A DNA stretch of 64,000 nucleotides from Photobacterium salinisoli (GTDB lineage: Bacteria; Pseudomonadota; Gammaproteobacteria; Enterobacterales; Vibrionaceae). The stretch covers positions 558,001-622,000 of the forward strand of contig NZ_QZMS01000007.1 in the NCBI RefSeq assembly GCF_003614885.1, read 5' to 3'. The notes under the pieces were generated by a model that saw only the letters and a program-made list of their open reading frames with translations, was not told where the DNA came from and ran no database searches. The number at the start of each line of letters is the position of its first letter. Within the stretch, counting starts at the first letter, position 1. This document shows, one piece after another, positions 45,773-55,226 of this stretch. The translations under genes were made by a program, and so were the position numbers.

Positions 45773-47389
45773 GTGAAACTTGGAAATATATCAATAAAAA
45801 TTAAGCTGCAGCTGCTGGTGGTTATCGCCGCTGGGATTATTGTATCTGTCTGTATTTACAATCTGGCGCAGCAGCGCAGCGCTTCATTCAGTGAGCGTGA
45901 GGATAAGCTGCGTGCACAGGTCGAAACCGCGCAAGGTATCATTGCGTTTTTTGCCGCTCAGGCATCGGAATTAGGCACAGAGCAGGCGAAAAGTATGGCA
46001 CTGAAGGCCATCGGACAGCTCAGGTATGATGGTGATAACTATTTCTGGATTACCAACCCAGGGCAGCAAGTCATAATCCATCCGTTAAAGCCGGAATTGA
46101 GCGGGGCTGATGCTTCCACGATCCGGGATGGTTCGGGCAAGTATCACTGGCGTGAAATGGCGAATATCGCAACCACAACAGGCCAGGGTTTTCTGGATTA
46201 TACCTGGCGGGCACCGGATGGCCGGCTGCACGAAAAAATATCCTACGTGATGTATGTGCCTGAATGGGAATGGATAGTCGGCTCGGGTGTGCTGGTATCG
46301 GATATCGACGATGTTTTCTACAGCAACCTGACCCAGGCATCGGCTTTTGCTGCCATTGCAGTGATTATTCTGGCATTGATTGGGTACTTGCTGGCACATG
46401 ATATTGTCACACCGCTCAATGCGCTGGTCGAAAAGGTTCATGTTATTGCAGATGGTGATCTGAAAGTCAGGCTGAATAAAAACCGTAAAGATGAAATTGG
46501 TGAAATGGGGCGGGAAGTCGACCGCATGCTGGATAAACTGCAGGCGGCGCTCAAAATAGCCAGTCAGTCTGCAGAGCAATCGCGCGAGATGGCTGGCCGT
46601 ATTGCCAGTGCCAGTGAAGAAACGGCAACCAGCGTCGAATCTCAGCACGTTCAGCTTGAACAATTGTCGGCGGCGATGAATGAAATGTCTGCAACCATTA
46701 ACGATGTCGCTCAAAATGCAGAAAGTACCTCTGAGGCGACCGTTCATGTTGCCGGGCAGGCACAGCAAAGCAGTGTCAGTATGAAAGCCACCAGTGACAA
46801 TATTCAGTCGGTGGCCGAAAACATCACTCAGGCTGACAGCTTCGTCAATGAACTGTTACAGGGAGTGAAAGATATTCACGCTGTGGTAAACGTGATTCAG
46901 GATGTCTCGGAACAGACCAATCTGCTGGCATTGAATGCCGCTATTGAAGCGGCCAGAGCCGGTGAGATGGGACGTGGATTTGCCGTGGTTGCCGATGAAG
47001 TCAGAAATCTTGCCAGTCGCACTCAGCAGTCGACCTCTGAGGTAAAAGCCAGTATCGACAGACTGACCAGCATTGCCGAGCAGTCGAGTAAAACCATGCA
47101 ATCGAGCCATTTTCAGGCGGCAAGTTGTGTGGATATTGCGCTGGAGACCCGAAGCACGTTTGAAAATATGGTGTCTGATTTGAATCAGACCACTGACAGG
47201 GTGGTGCTGATAGCCGCCGCAGCGGAACAGCAGGGCTTAGTGGCTAATGAAATGAATGAAAATGTCAGCAGTATTCATCTGTCCGCTAATGTAATGAAAG
47301 AGTCGTCCATGAATCTTGCTCAGGAAAGTCAGGCAATGGCGCAAGCCTCTGAATTACTTAACCAGCACCTTGCTTACTTTAAGGTGTAG
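45773..47389 (+). CDS. Methyl-accepting chemotaxis protein with single-Cache sensor
   Basis: 538 residues from a GTG at 45773, with AGGGA seven bases upstream. Two membrane helices (about 10-30 and 188-208) flank a periplasmic sCache_2 domain with [23 protein letters not shown] and [17 protein letters not shown] domain follows (about 210-262), then the signalling coiled coil with the tip [20 protein letters not shown]. sCache_2 receptors commonly bind small carboxylates. A regulatory hairpin covers its RBS, and a convergent terminator follows. Confidence 0.93.
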   Translation: MKLGNISIKIKLQLLVVIAAGIIVSVCIYNLAQQRSASFSEREDKLRAQVETAQGIIAFFAAQASELGTEQAKSMALKAIGQLRYDGDNYFWITNPGQQVIIHPLKPELSGADASTIRDGSGKYHWREMANIATTTGQGFLDYTWRAPDGRLHEKISYVMYVPEWEWIVGSGVLVSDIDDVFYSNLTQASAFAAIAVIILALIGYLLAHDIVTPLNALVEKVHVIADGDLKVRLNKNRKDEIGEMGREVDRMLDKLQAALKIASQSAEQSREMAGRIASASEETATSVESQHVQLEQLSAAMNEMSATINDVAQNAESTSEATVHVAGQAQQSSVSMKATSDNIQSVAENITQADSFVNELLQGVKDIHAVVNVIQDVSEQTNLLALNAAIEAARAGEMGRGFAVVADEVRNLASRTQQSTSEVKASIDRLTSIAEQSSKTMQSSHFQAASCVDIALETRSTFENMVSDLNQTTDRVVLIAAAAEQQGLVANEMNENVSSIHLSANVMKESSMNLAQESQAMAQASELLNQHLAYFKV

Positions 47390-47397
47390 CGCTGTAA

Positions 47398-47434
47398 GGA
47401 TTCAAACAGGCAATGCGCCTGCCTGCTTGAATCC
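47398..47434. terminator. Bidirectional terminator between the chemoreceptor and EAL genes
   Basis: GGATTCAA-A-CAGGCA (47398-47412) pairs with TGCCTG-C-TTGAATCC (47420-47434), 14 pairs with one A-C mismatch, filling almost the whole gap between the two convergent genes. Confidence 0.7.
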
Positions 47435-47435
47435 G

Positions 47436-49025
47436 TTATTCTTCAACGGACGTATTCGCTTGTAGGCGTGCCTGTATGTCGCTCTGCTCTTTCATTTTTT
47501 CCATGAAGATCGCCGGAGGGAGGGGCTTATCGTAAAGATAGCCCTGGAAGAACTGAATGTTATGTTGTTTGAGGTAAGCTTCCTGTGTTGTGTTTTCCAC
47601 GCCTTCCGCTACTACATCTATGTCCAGTCTGTTTGCCAGATCAACAACGTTATCGACAATGTGGCTCGGCATGTCGACCGAACCAATCAGTTGTGTAAAG
47701 CTCTTATCAATTTTAATGATGTCGATGTTGAACTGGTTGATATACGCCAGTGAAGAATGACCGGTGCCGAAGTCATCCAGCGCAATTTGCACCCCCAGAT
47801 TGTGTAGTTTCTCGAACAGGAGAGCAGCGTTGCCTGTGTCTTTAATGAACTCTCTTTCTGTCAGTTCGGCAACCAGTTTGACTTTTCCTTCCGGAAAAGC
47901 AGAAATAAAACTCAGACAGTCCTGATAGAAAAGCAGGTTATTACATTGAGCCGGGCTGATATTAATGGCTAAGTGAAAGCCGTCGGGCAGATAGCTCTGA
48001 TTGTTGTGCAGATAAGATTTGACACAGGACAACAACTGAGTGGTCATCACATTAATGAGGCCCGTGTCTTCAGCCAGAGGAATAAACAAGTCAGGCATGA
48101 TAAAACCCTGACTCGGGTGGTGCCAGCGGATTAATATTTCCGCGCCACAAATTCTGCCATGAGCGTTCACTATAGGTTGAAGGTAAGGCAAAAACTCATT
48201 TTCATCTACGGCTCGCTGTAACTCCTCCTGAAGTGAGCGCGGGCGTTTGAGCTGGCGGTAACCATTTACGCTAATGATAAAGGCAAAAATGGCACACAAG
48301 AACATCGCAATGTATAAATGCGACAGCATGTAATCCAGATACATTTTCTGGCTAATCCGGGACGAAATAATGAACTCATTATCCCGGGAATCCAAGGCAA
48401 CTAATGTGCCGTCTTTTGTCGCAGGGTAAAGTGTAGAATATGCCACGCTTTGCTTATTGTTTAATGTTATTGTTAACGGGATATTCTGACCGATCGTCTT
48501 GAGCGTTTTTTTTATGTAGTGAACATCAATGCTCGCGATTGCATATTTGTCGCCAACTTTTTCACTGAGGAAAAGAATTTTTTCATTTGGATTGAAATAA
48601 TTATGTGTGGTCAGAAATAGCCGGTAATCGACGGAAATACGGGTGTTCGCATTCTTTTTTAACCGCCGGTTAAACAGTGATGAGCAATAAATGTAATCAT
48701 TCTTCACTAAATTAATGGTGCGAATGTTTGGGCTGAGCACGGAAATACGTTTTAATTCTTCTGCTGTGTCAGGATTACAGGTGGTGCTGAGCAATGGAGT
48801 GGCCTTATTAACGGCAGTATGGGCCTCATCAATGGTGTTTTGAAAAAGTGCACTGGCAATGTTGGCCTTTTCTTCAACAAGGTTTTCCAAACTACCTCTG
48901 GCATGCAGGTAGATGGCGCCCAAGCCGAAAGCTAAGACGCAGAGCCCCAGTAAGACTGCCAGCAGAAAATGTCTGTACCGAGTGGCAAAACGAAAAAGGA
49001 ACCAGTTTTTACAGGTTAAAGTCAT
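47436..49025 (-). CDS. CSS-motif EAL-domain c-di-GMP phosphodiesterase
   Basis: 529 residues. Two membrane helices (about 19-40 and 235-258) enclose a periplasmic CSS domain with C83 and the motif C114-S115-S116 (YIYCSSLF); in E. coli such PDEs are switched by disulfide state and processed by DegP. The cytoplasmic EAL domain (about 270-520) has the catalytic set: EILIRW in place of EVLARW, DDFGTGHSSL, KIDKSF and VAEGVEN. It should hydrolyse c-di-GMP to pGpG and lower it on redox cues. The signature reads EIL, a conservative variant that is normally active. Confidence 0.9.
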   Translation of the reverse strand: MTLTCKNWFLFRFATRYRHFLLAVLLGLCVLAFGLGAIYLHARGSLENLVEEKANIASALFQNTIDEAHTAVNKATPLLSTTCNPDTAEELKRISVLSPNIRTINLVKNDYIYCSSLFNRRLKKNANTRISVDYRLFLTTHNYFNPNEKILFLSEKVGDKYAIASIDVHYIKKTLKTIGQNIPLTITLNNKQSVAYSTLYPATKDGTLVALDSRDNEFIISSRISQKMYLDYMLSHLYIAMFLCAIFAFIISVNGYRQLKRPRSLQEELQRAVDENEFLPYLQPIVNAHGRICGAEILIRWHHPSQGFIMPDLFIPLAEDTGLINVMTTQLLSCVKSYLHNNQSYLPDGFHLAINISPAQCNNLLFYQDCLSFISAFPEGKVKLVAELTEREFIKDTGNAALLFEKLHNLGVQIALDDFGTGHSSLAYINQFNIDIIKIDKSFTQLIGSVDMPSHIVDNVVDLANRLDIDVVAEGVENTTQEAYLKQHNIQFFQGYLYDKPLPPAIFMEKMKEQSDIQARLQANTSVEE

Positions 49026-49236
49026 GTGAATACTAATAATGAAGAAGTAAACATGGTTACTCTGCGATTGTTGTGTTTTTGCACTTATTATGACTTCTTT
49101 TAGACGGCAACATGAATGTTACAGCATTCTGATAACCTTTTAAATCTTGGTTGCATTGCAACCGTATCGGTGGGTTGATGTACATCAACGAATGCGGTGC
49201 TTTCACTGTTGAATCTGTTAGGTGTAGTAAGCACGG

Positions 49237-50694
49237 TCAGATTCGTTCAACAGAAATCTGTTGTTGCGCAAAGGCTAACTGACACTGATTTTTGCCGTTT
49301 TTCTTCGCACAGTACATGGCCTGATCTGCATGTTTCAGCAAAGATTCGCGGGTTGTGCCGTGTGACGGATACATTGAAACCCCTATGCTGACACCAAGCT
49401 GGAGCGGTTTGTTTGCCAGCATGAAAGGACGGCTGAACATGGCGAGTATTTTGTCTGCCAGCATTGTTGCTGTATCGGTGGTTGCAATATTTTCCAGTAC
49501 CAGAATAAATTCATCGCCCCCGATTCTGGCCACAGTATCGGTTTCTCTCAGTGAATTCACCAGCCTGAGCGATACGGCTTTCAGCAGCTTGTCACCGGCA
49601 TCATGACCATAGGTATCATTGACGTCTTTAAATCCGTCCAGATCGACAAACATCAATGCCAGATTGGTACTGTTACGTTGACAACGCTGGATGGCACTGT
49701 CAATTTTTTCCTGGGCGTAGCGAAGAGTGGGCAGATTGGTCAGCGCATCATGATTGGCCATGTGTCTCAGTTGAGCTTCAGTCTGACTGTGTTGTTTTAG
49801 TTCATCGCGTAATCGGGTTATCCAGAAGCCAAGTACAAGAATAATTACCAGCAAGACGGCAGGCCAGCGATAAATATCTGTGAAATTATGATTCTCTATC
49901 AGGGTGAATTGCGTCCATTTTCTGGAAATCTGACGATGCTCTTCAGGAGTAATAGATTGTACTGCCAGATTCATCAGCGTGAGCAATTCGGGCTTGTCTA
50001 TCCTGACCCCGACAGCAATAGGCAGTGAGAAGTCGAGCTTGGCAATGATCTTTTTACGAAAGACATCCTCTTTCAGTTCATCTACCAGTGAATCTAACGG
50101 GGCGACAAAGGCGTACACTTCCCCGGTATTTAACAGGTGCATGGCTTGCAAAGGCGTTGCAGCATAGACTTGCTGAATATCCGGGTGGGAGGCTTGTAAT
50201 CTGGTCATGACGGCAGTGTTCTCCGGCCCGGCAATTGCCTTTCCGGCCAATTCATCCAAAGACCTCAGCATGGGTTTATCGGGTTTGGCAACCAGGACAT
50301 TATGAATCAGATAATAAGGGGAGGTAAACGACAGGTATTTTTCCCGTTCCGGTGTTTGGCTGATAGCCGGAATGAAATCGCAGTGTCCTTGCTGAAGGGC
50401 TGATAACGACTCCGTCCAGCTATTGGTGAAATAAGGGTGGAAAGTGACACCCAGATAAGCCTCAATTAGGTGCAGATAATCAGCAAAAATGCCTTTGTGT
50501 TGCGCTTGTTCATGGTAATCATACGGACGCCAGGACGGATTAAAACAGTAGTACACTTCCTGTGAAACCAGTTCAGTTGCCCATAGTTCATAATCTGCTA
50601 AGGGTTGTCTCAAAGGATCCTGATGAGAGGCACTTGCGATTACCGGTGTAAATCCAGCCAATAATACTAAAAGCTTGAGAAACTGATTTCTCAT
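49237..50694 (-). CDS. Periplasmic solute-binding sensor with GGDEF diguanylate cyclase
   Basis: 485 residues; RBS GGGAGGAGCA precedes the ATG. A signal peptide (about 1-22) leads to a periplasmic SBP_bac_3-type domain (about 50-265, with YCFNPSWRPYDYHEQ and FVAPLDSLVDEL), a membrane helix (about 275-293) and a cytoplasmic GGDEF domain with an intact GGDEF. RETD lies five residues before GGDEF, matching the RxxD inhibitory site. It should make c-di-GMP in response to a periplasmic ligand, perhaps an amino acid. It lies near a phosphodiesterase gene on the same strand. Confidence 0.9.
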   Translation of the reverse strand: MRNQFLKLLVLLAGFTPVIASASHQDPLRQPLADYELWATELVSQEVYYCFNPSWRPYDYHEQAQHKGIFADYLHLIEAYLGVTFHPYFTNSWTESLSALQQGHCDFIPAISQTPEREKYLSFTSPYYLIHNVLVAKPDKPMLRSLDELAGKAIAGPENTAVMTRLQASHPDIQQVYAATPLQAMHLLNTGEVYAFVAPLDSLVDELKEDVFRKKIIAKLDFSLPIAVGVRIDKPELLTLMNLAVQSITPEEHRQISRKWTQFTLIENHNFTDIYRWPAVLLVIILVLGFWITRLRDELKQHSQTEAQLRHMANHDALTNLPTLRYAQEKIDSAIQRCQRNSTNLALMFVDLDGFKDVNDTYGHDAGDKLLKAVSLRLVNSLRETDTVARIGGDEFILVLENIATTDTATMLADKILAMFSRPFMLANKPLQLGVSIGVSMYPSHGTTRESLLKHADQAMYCAKKNGKNQCQLAFAQQQISVERI

Positions 50695-51035
50695 TGCTCC
50701 TCCCTGAGAACTGCAATCTATACCACTGTTTTAGAGAAAATGAATGTAACGATTTGTTTGATTTTTGACCAGGCTCCCACAAGTCTAATTCAGGAAAAAA
50801 ATTAAGCAGGTCGAAATGACAAAAATTTAATCTTCTGCACAAAGTTTGATTCTCACCGTTTATTGATTAAAAGGTAAATTCAGAAAGATCATTGCATTAA
50901 GTGAAATAGGTTTTGTATTGAAAGGGTGAATTTCATTTATGAACATTAATTATGCAACTGGGTTTTGTGCGCTTGTGTTAATTGTGTAAAGTAGCGGGCT
51001 GATGAAAAAGCCAAAGAATAATGACTGGAGTAAGC
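50695..51035. other. AT-rich divergent intergenic region
   Basis: Holds the start regions of the GGDEF sensor gene (leftward) and the first acetyltransferase gene (rightward). It is very AT-rich; GTGTTAATTGTGTAAAGTAG near 50974-50993 may hold a -10 for the rightward gene. No gene or RNA is recognised. Confidence 0.45.
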
Positions 51036-51554
51036 ATGATAATCAGAAAAGTGGCATTAAATGATGCTGAAAAGCTGGTGGCACTGTTTCATTTGCTCGA
51101 TACGGAGACAGATTTCATGTTGTTTGAACCCGGAGAGCGTCAGCTGACGATAGAGCAGCAAAGAGAGCAATTGCCGGAATGGGTGGATTCCAATAAGCAG
51201 ACTATGTTCGTCGCTGAAGATGCAGCCGGTGAATTGGTCGGCTTTATTGTCGGGGTGGGTGGCAAAATGAACCGTATCAGGCATTCGCTTTACTGCGCTA
51301 TTGGCCTTCGAAAAAGCGCTCAGGGTAAGGGGGTTGGCCGGCAACTGATGACGTCGTTAGAATCGTGGGCTTCCCAACATACTTTTCACCGTATTGAGCT
51401 GACCGTGATGGCACATAACGCACCCGCTCGTCAGCTTTATACGTCTGCCGGGTTTGCAGAGGAAGGGATCAGACGAGATGCCATGCGGGTGAATGGGCAG
51501 TATGTTGATGAAATTTATATGGCCAAATTGCTGGATGCAAATTATCAGGAGTGA
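51036..51554 (+). CDS. GNAT-family N-acetyltransferase
   Basis: 172 residues from the ATG at 51036 (MIIRKVALNDAEKLV), which has GGAG six bases upstream. The acetyl-CoA pocket motif is visible as GLRKSAQGKGVGRQLMTSLE, followed by HRIELTVMAHNAPARQLYTSAGF, the typical motif B. The substrate is unknown; relatives include PhnO/YhhY-like and ribosomal-protein acetyltransferases. The second acetyltransferase gene follows after 42 bases on the same strand, so they may be co-transcribed. Confidence 0.85.
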   Translation: MIIRKVALNDAEKLVALFHLLDTETDFMLFEPGERQLTIEQQREQLPEWVDSNKQTMFVAEDAAGELVGFIVGVGGKMNRIRHSLYCAIGLRKSAQGKGVGRQLMTSLESWASQHTFHRIELTVMAHNAPARQLYTSAGFAEEGIRRDAMRVNGQYVDEIYMAKLLDANYQE

Positions 51555-51596
51555 TCACATGGCTGTGATCGCCAAACAAACACAGGCAGATAACCA

Positions 51597-52178
51597 ATGA
51601 TTGAAATACTAAAGAGAGATGTTTGTCAGCTGCAGACAGAAAGGCTCATCATCAGGCAATGGCAAGAGGAAGACCACGCGCCGTTTGCCGCCATGTGTTC
51701 AGACCCGCACGTGATGCGGTATTTTCCTGCAACCCTGAGTGAAGACGAAAGCGTTCAGCTTGCACACAAAGCCACATCATTGATTAAGGATAATGGCTGG
51801 GGCTTTTGGGCTGTAGAAAGAAAGGATACCGGTCAATTTATTGGCCTTACCGGTTTGCATTATCAGGACCTTGATATCCCTAACACCCCGTTTATTGAAA
51901 TTGGCTGGCGACTGGCTGCCGATCAATGGGGGAAAGGGTTTGCACCTGAAGCAGCACAATGTGCCCTGCGTTATGCGTTTGACGAGCTGCAGGCACCTGC
52001 CGTTTATGCGTTTACCACCTTAACCAATCAGCCTTCCCGGCGAGTGATGCAGAAGCTGGGCATGTCTGATTGTCAGCAAAATTTTATGCATCCTAAATTG
52101 CCGCATGATCACTCACTGGCTGAGCATTGCCTGTACCGAATTACACGACAAGAGTGGCTGCGGTTGAATAAAGGCTGA
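51597..52178 (+). CDS. GNAT-family N-acetyltransferase, RimJ/RimL-like
   Basis: 193 residues of the Acetyltransf_3 group. LQTERLIIRQWQEEDHAPFAAM opens the protein, EIGWRLAADQWGKGFAPEA gives the acetyl-CoA binding motif, and TTLTNQPSRRVMQKLGM the conserved asparagine-containing end. Such enzymes acetylate protein N-termini or small amines; the exact target is unknown. It directly follows another, only distantly related GNAT gene. A short GC hairpin lies after the stop. Confidence 0.85.
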   Translation: MIEILKRDVCQLQTERLIIRQWQEEDHAPFAAMCSDPHVMRYFPATLSEDESVQLAHKATSLIKDNGWGFWAVERKDTGQFIGLTGLHYQDLDIPNTPFIEIGWRLAADQWGKGFAPEAAQCALRYAFDELQAPAVYAFTTLTNQPSRRVMQKLGMSDCQQNFMHPKLPHDHSLAEHCLYRITRQEWLRLNKG

Positions 52179-52192
52179 TGGGGACTAACTGT

Positions 52193-52209
52193 GTCGCGCT
52201 TTGCGCGAC
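52193..52209 (+). terminator. Short GC hairpin after the second acetyltransferase gene
   Basis: GTCGCGC (52193-52199) and GCGCGAC (52203-52209) form a 7-bp stem over TTT. It lacks a T-run, so a terminator role is uncertain. Confidence 0.35.
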
Positions 52210-52361
52210 CACATTGAACGCTATTTTCTTCGTCACATCTGATTGAATTTCAGTACTTCTTTTCCACATAGTCTACGCTTTTTTAGGTACGGTCAGCGTG
52301 TCAGTAACCCATTTTGCTTGCCGTCCGATTTTGCCGGAAAACACTAAGAAGGAAGAGGCGC

Positions 52362-54701
52362 ATGGGATTCATCGCATTTCTGTATCTCCTCATCGGGCTG
52401 GTGCTGTTTGGGGGCGGCCTGTGGCTGATCTCTCTGGGCGGCAGTTGGTATTTTGCCATTGCAGGTGTGGTGTTTTTGCTGGTTGCTGTAAAAGTCAGAA
52501 CCAAGCGGGGTAACGCACAGATCCTGTACGGCTTGTTTTTGCTGGCATCGCTGATCTGGTCATTGTGGGAGTCCGGTTACGACTGGTGGCCATTGGCAAG
52601 CAGGATGGGGCTGCTGCTGGTATTGGGTATCCCCCTGCTGTTTTCTTTCCGACTGATGGGGCGAACCAGAATCAGCCGTCTGACCGCGTACTGGTGGTTA
52701 GTTGCACTGGTCACGCTGGGCAGCCTGTTCAATGACACCCACACACTCGAAGGTCAGCTCAACACTTCCACTATCGTTCAGACACCCAAACTGGGGCAGG
52801 TGCCAGCAGAGGATTGGTACAGTTATGGCCGGAGTAATCTGGGGCAGCGTTACTCGCCGCTGGAGGCTATTACGCCGCAGAATGTGCGTCATTTAGAGCA
52901 AGCCTGGCAGTACCAAACCGATGATGTGAAAAGAAAAGGGGATATTGGCGAGTTCACCTATGAGGCGACGCCTTTGAAAATCGGCAATATCCTGTATTTG
53001 TGTACTCCCCACAACTGGCTGGTGGCACTGGATGCCGACAGCGGCGAACAGCGCTGGGTGTATAACGCCAAGGTTGGTGAGGACAATCAGCGTCAGCACC
53101 AGACTTGCCGCGGGGTGTCTTATCTTGCGCCTCAGGCGGGCGAGCCGGCCATGATTTCGCAGCCCGGTTCCGGTGCGGCAGAAACATTAGCCAGTATTGA
53201 TTGCGATGCACAGCTTTTTTTACCGACCTCAGATGCCAGGCTGATAGCGCTGGATCCGGCCACCGGGGCACGCTGTAAAAACTTTGCTGAGGATGGGGTG
53301 CTGGACTTATTGCACAATATGCCCTTTCCCAAGTCCGGTTATTATTATTCCACATCTCCCCCTGTGGTCGCGAAAGGGGTCGTCGTCGTGGCTGGCTCAG
53401 TCAATGATAACTATGACATCAACTCGCCATCCGGGGTTATCCGTGCCTACGATGTAAAAACCGGGGCGCTGAAGTGGAATTGGGATTCGGCCAATCCAAC
53501 GGAGACTAAACCGATTGCCAAAGACAAACTGTATGCGACCAGTTCGCCAAACAGTTGGTCTGTCGCCAGTGCAGACGAAGCGCTGGGCCTGATTTACATC
53601 CCCATGGGTAACCGTACTCCTGACCAACTGGGCATGTATCGCACACCAGAGGAAGAGAAATACGCCTCTTCGGTAGTGGCATTACGCCTGGATAATGGGC
53701 AGCCTGCCTGGGTACAGCAGTTTGTTCATCATGATTTGTGGGATATGGATACCCCGGCACAACCCAGCCTGCTTGATATTCAGACGGACAGTGGTCTGGT
53801 GCCCGGGCTGGTTGTCCCGACGAAACAGGGTGATGTTTATGTACTGAACCGCCAGACCGGCGAGCCCATTCATCCGATTACCGAAGTCGCCGCACCACAG
53901 GGAACGATTGACGGTGATTTTGCTTCTCCGACGCAGCCTGAATCGGCACTGAATTTTAATCCGCTGCCGCTGGAAGAGAAAGACATGTGGGGCGCCACGC
54001 TGATTGATCAGCTCTACTGCCGTATTCAGTTTCGTCAGCTGCGTTATGAAGGGCGTTATACGCCGCCCTCAGAGCAGGGCACTATCGTCTTTCCCGGTAA
54101 CTTCGGTGTCTTTAACTGGGGTGGAATAGCCGTGGATCCAGAGCGGCAGGTCATGTTCGGTATGCCGCTCTATCTGGCGTTTACATCCACCTTAATTAAG
54201 AAAGACAGCAGTGCCTCGCTGGGCGAAGTGAACGTGGGAGAGCATGGTGTGAATGCCAACGAAGGCGCTGATTACGCCGTCAGCCTGAAACCTTTCTTAT
54301 CACCTTTGGGCGTGCCTTGTCAGCAACCGCCCTGGGGCTATGTGGCCGGTGCCGATCTGAGCCAGGGTAAAGTGGTCTACAAGCATAAAAACGGGACCAT
54401 TCGCGATCTGACCCCCTTGCCACTGCCCATTGAAATGGGCGTTCCCGGCATAGGCGGGCCAATCATTACTAAAGGCGGTGTTGTCTTTATGGCTGCCGCA
54501 GTCGATAACTATCTGCGTGCCTATGATCTCAGTGACGGCGAAGAAATATGGAAAGCCCGTCTGCCCGCGGGTGGACAGGCCACGCCTATGACGTACCTTA
54601 ACAGCCAGGGCGAACAGATGGTGGTGATTGTGGCCGGAGGCCATGGTTCAATCGGCACCGCCCTTGGCGACTATGTTGTTGCCTTTAAGCTGAAAAAATA
54701 G
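52362..54701 (+). CDS. gcd: Membrane-bound PQQ-dependent glucose dehydrogenase
   Basis: 779 residues from the ATG at 52362 (MGFIAFLYLLIGLVLF), preceded by GAAGAGGCGC. Five N-terminal membrane helices (first 140 residues) anchor a periplasmic eight-bladed propeller. DWYSYGRSNLGQRYSPL opens the catalytic part; tryptophan-docking blade sequences such as GEQRWVYNAK and GALKWNWDSANP and the EDWYSYGR start match Gcd, close to the 796 residues of E. coli Gcd. It oxidises glucose or other aldoses to lactones and feeds ubiquinone. Quinate dehydrogenase is a relative, but the layout favours Gcd. A DUF1772 gene follows eight bases later. Confidence 0.87.
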   Translation: MGFIAFLYLLIGLVLFGGGLWLISLGGSWYFAIAGVVFLLVAVKVRTKRGNAQILYGLFLLASLIWSLWESGYDWWPLASRMGLLLVLGIPLLFSFRLMGRTRISRLTAYWWLVALVTLGSLFNDTHTLEGQLNTSTIVQTPKLGQVPAEDWYSYGRSNLGQRYSPLEAITPQNVRHLEQAWQYQTDDVKRKGDIGEFTYEATPLKIGNILYLCTPHNWLVALDADSGEQRWVYNAKVGEDNQRQHQTCRGVSYLAPQAGEPAMISQPGSGAAETLASIDCDAQLFLPTSDARLIALDPATGARCKNFAEDGVLDLLHNMPFPKSGYYYSTSPPVVAKGVVVVAGSVNDNYDINSPSGVIRAYDVKTGALKWNWDSANPTETKPIAKDKLYATSSPNSWSVASADEALGLIYIPMGNRTPDQLGMYRTPEEEKYASSVVALRLDNGQPAWVQQFVHHDLWDMDTPAQPSLLDIQTDSGLVPGLVVPTKQGDVYVLNRQTGEPIHPITEVAAPQGTIDGDFASPTQPESALNFNPLPLEEKDMWGATLIDQLYCRIQFRQLRYEGRYTPPSEQGTIVFPGNFGVFNWGGIAVDPERQVMFGMPLYLAFTSTLIKKDSSASLGEVNVGEHGVNANEGADYAVSLKPFLSPLGVPCQQPPWGYVAGADLSQGKVVYKHKNGTIRDLTPLPLPIEMGVPGIGGPIITKGGVVFMAAAVDNYLRAYDLSDGEEIWKARLPAGGQATPMTYLNSQGEQMVVIVAGGHGSIGTALGDYVVAFKLKK

Positions 54702-54709
54702 CGGAAACC

Positions 54710-55171
54710 ATGATGTCTTTTGTGGTGACTGGCGCGGAACTCTCCGGCGCACTGGCGGCATTCAGCGCCAGCCTGTTTTGCGGCGCTGCCTGTTATATCA
54801 GTATTGCTGAGCATCCTGCGAGGCTGGAATGTGGCGCAGAAATAGCGGCAACTGAATTCAGTCCCAGTTATCGCCGTGCCGCCAGAATGCAATTCAGTCT
54901 GGCGTTATGCTCGGCATTTGCTGCGGTGACAGCGGCGGCTTTAGGCAGTTCGATGCTGTGGTTATTGGGCGGAGCGCTGATAGCTGCGGTGATACCCTTT
55001 ACTTACCTGATGATTATGCCGCTGAATAAACAGCTTCAGTCACCGGCACTCAAAAAGCAGTCCAGCACAACCTACATGTTGTTAGCGCACTGGGGGAGGC
55101 TGCACGCAATAAGATCCGCCATGAGCCTGCTGGCCAGTCTGGTTTATTATGCGGCTCTGATACTGGATTAG
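54710..55171 (+). CDS. DUF1772 membrane protein
   Basis: 153 residues with four hydrophobic helices (about 8-30, 60-80, 84-105 and 135-152). SLFCGAACYISIAEHPARLE is the typical family N-terminal region with a conserved EHPAR motif, and MIMPLNKQL lies between helices three and four. DUF1772 is related to anthrone-oxygenase-like proteins, but the activity here is unknown. It starts eight bases after gcd, so it is co-transcribed and may assist the glucose dehydrogenase or quinone pool; that is inference. Confidence 0.8.
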   Translation: MMSFVVTGAELSGALAAFSASLFCGAACYISIAEHPARLECGAEIAATEFSPSYRRAARMQFSLALCSAFAAVTAAALGSSMLWLLGGALIAAVIPFTYLMIMPLNKQLQSPALKKQSSTTYMLLAHWGRLHAIRSAMSLLASLVYYAALILD

Positions 55172-55226
55172 CGGCGCCGGTGTTTATTCGGCCTCTGAAC
55201 GGAGCCGGATCAAAGATAGTAGATTA

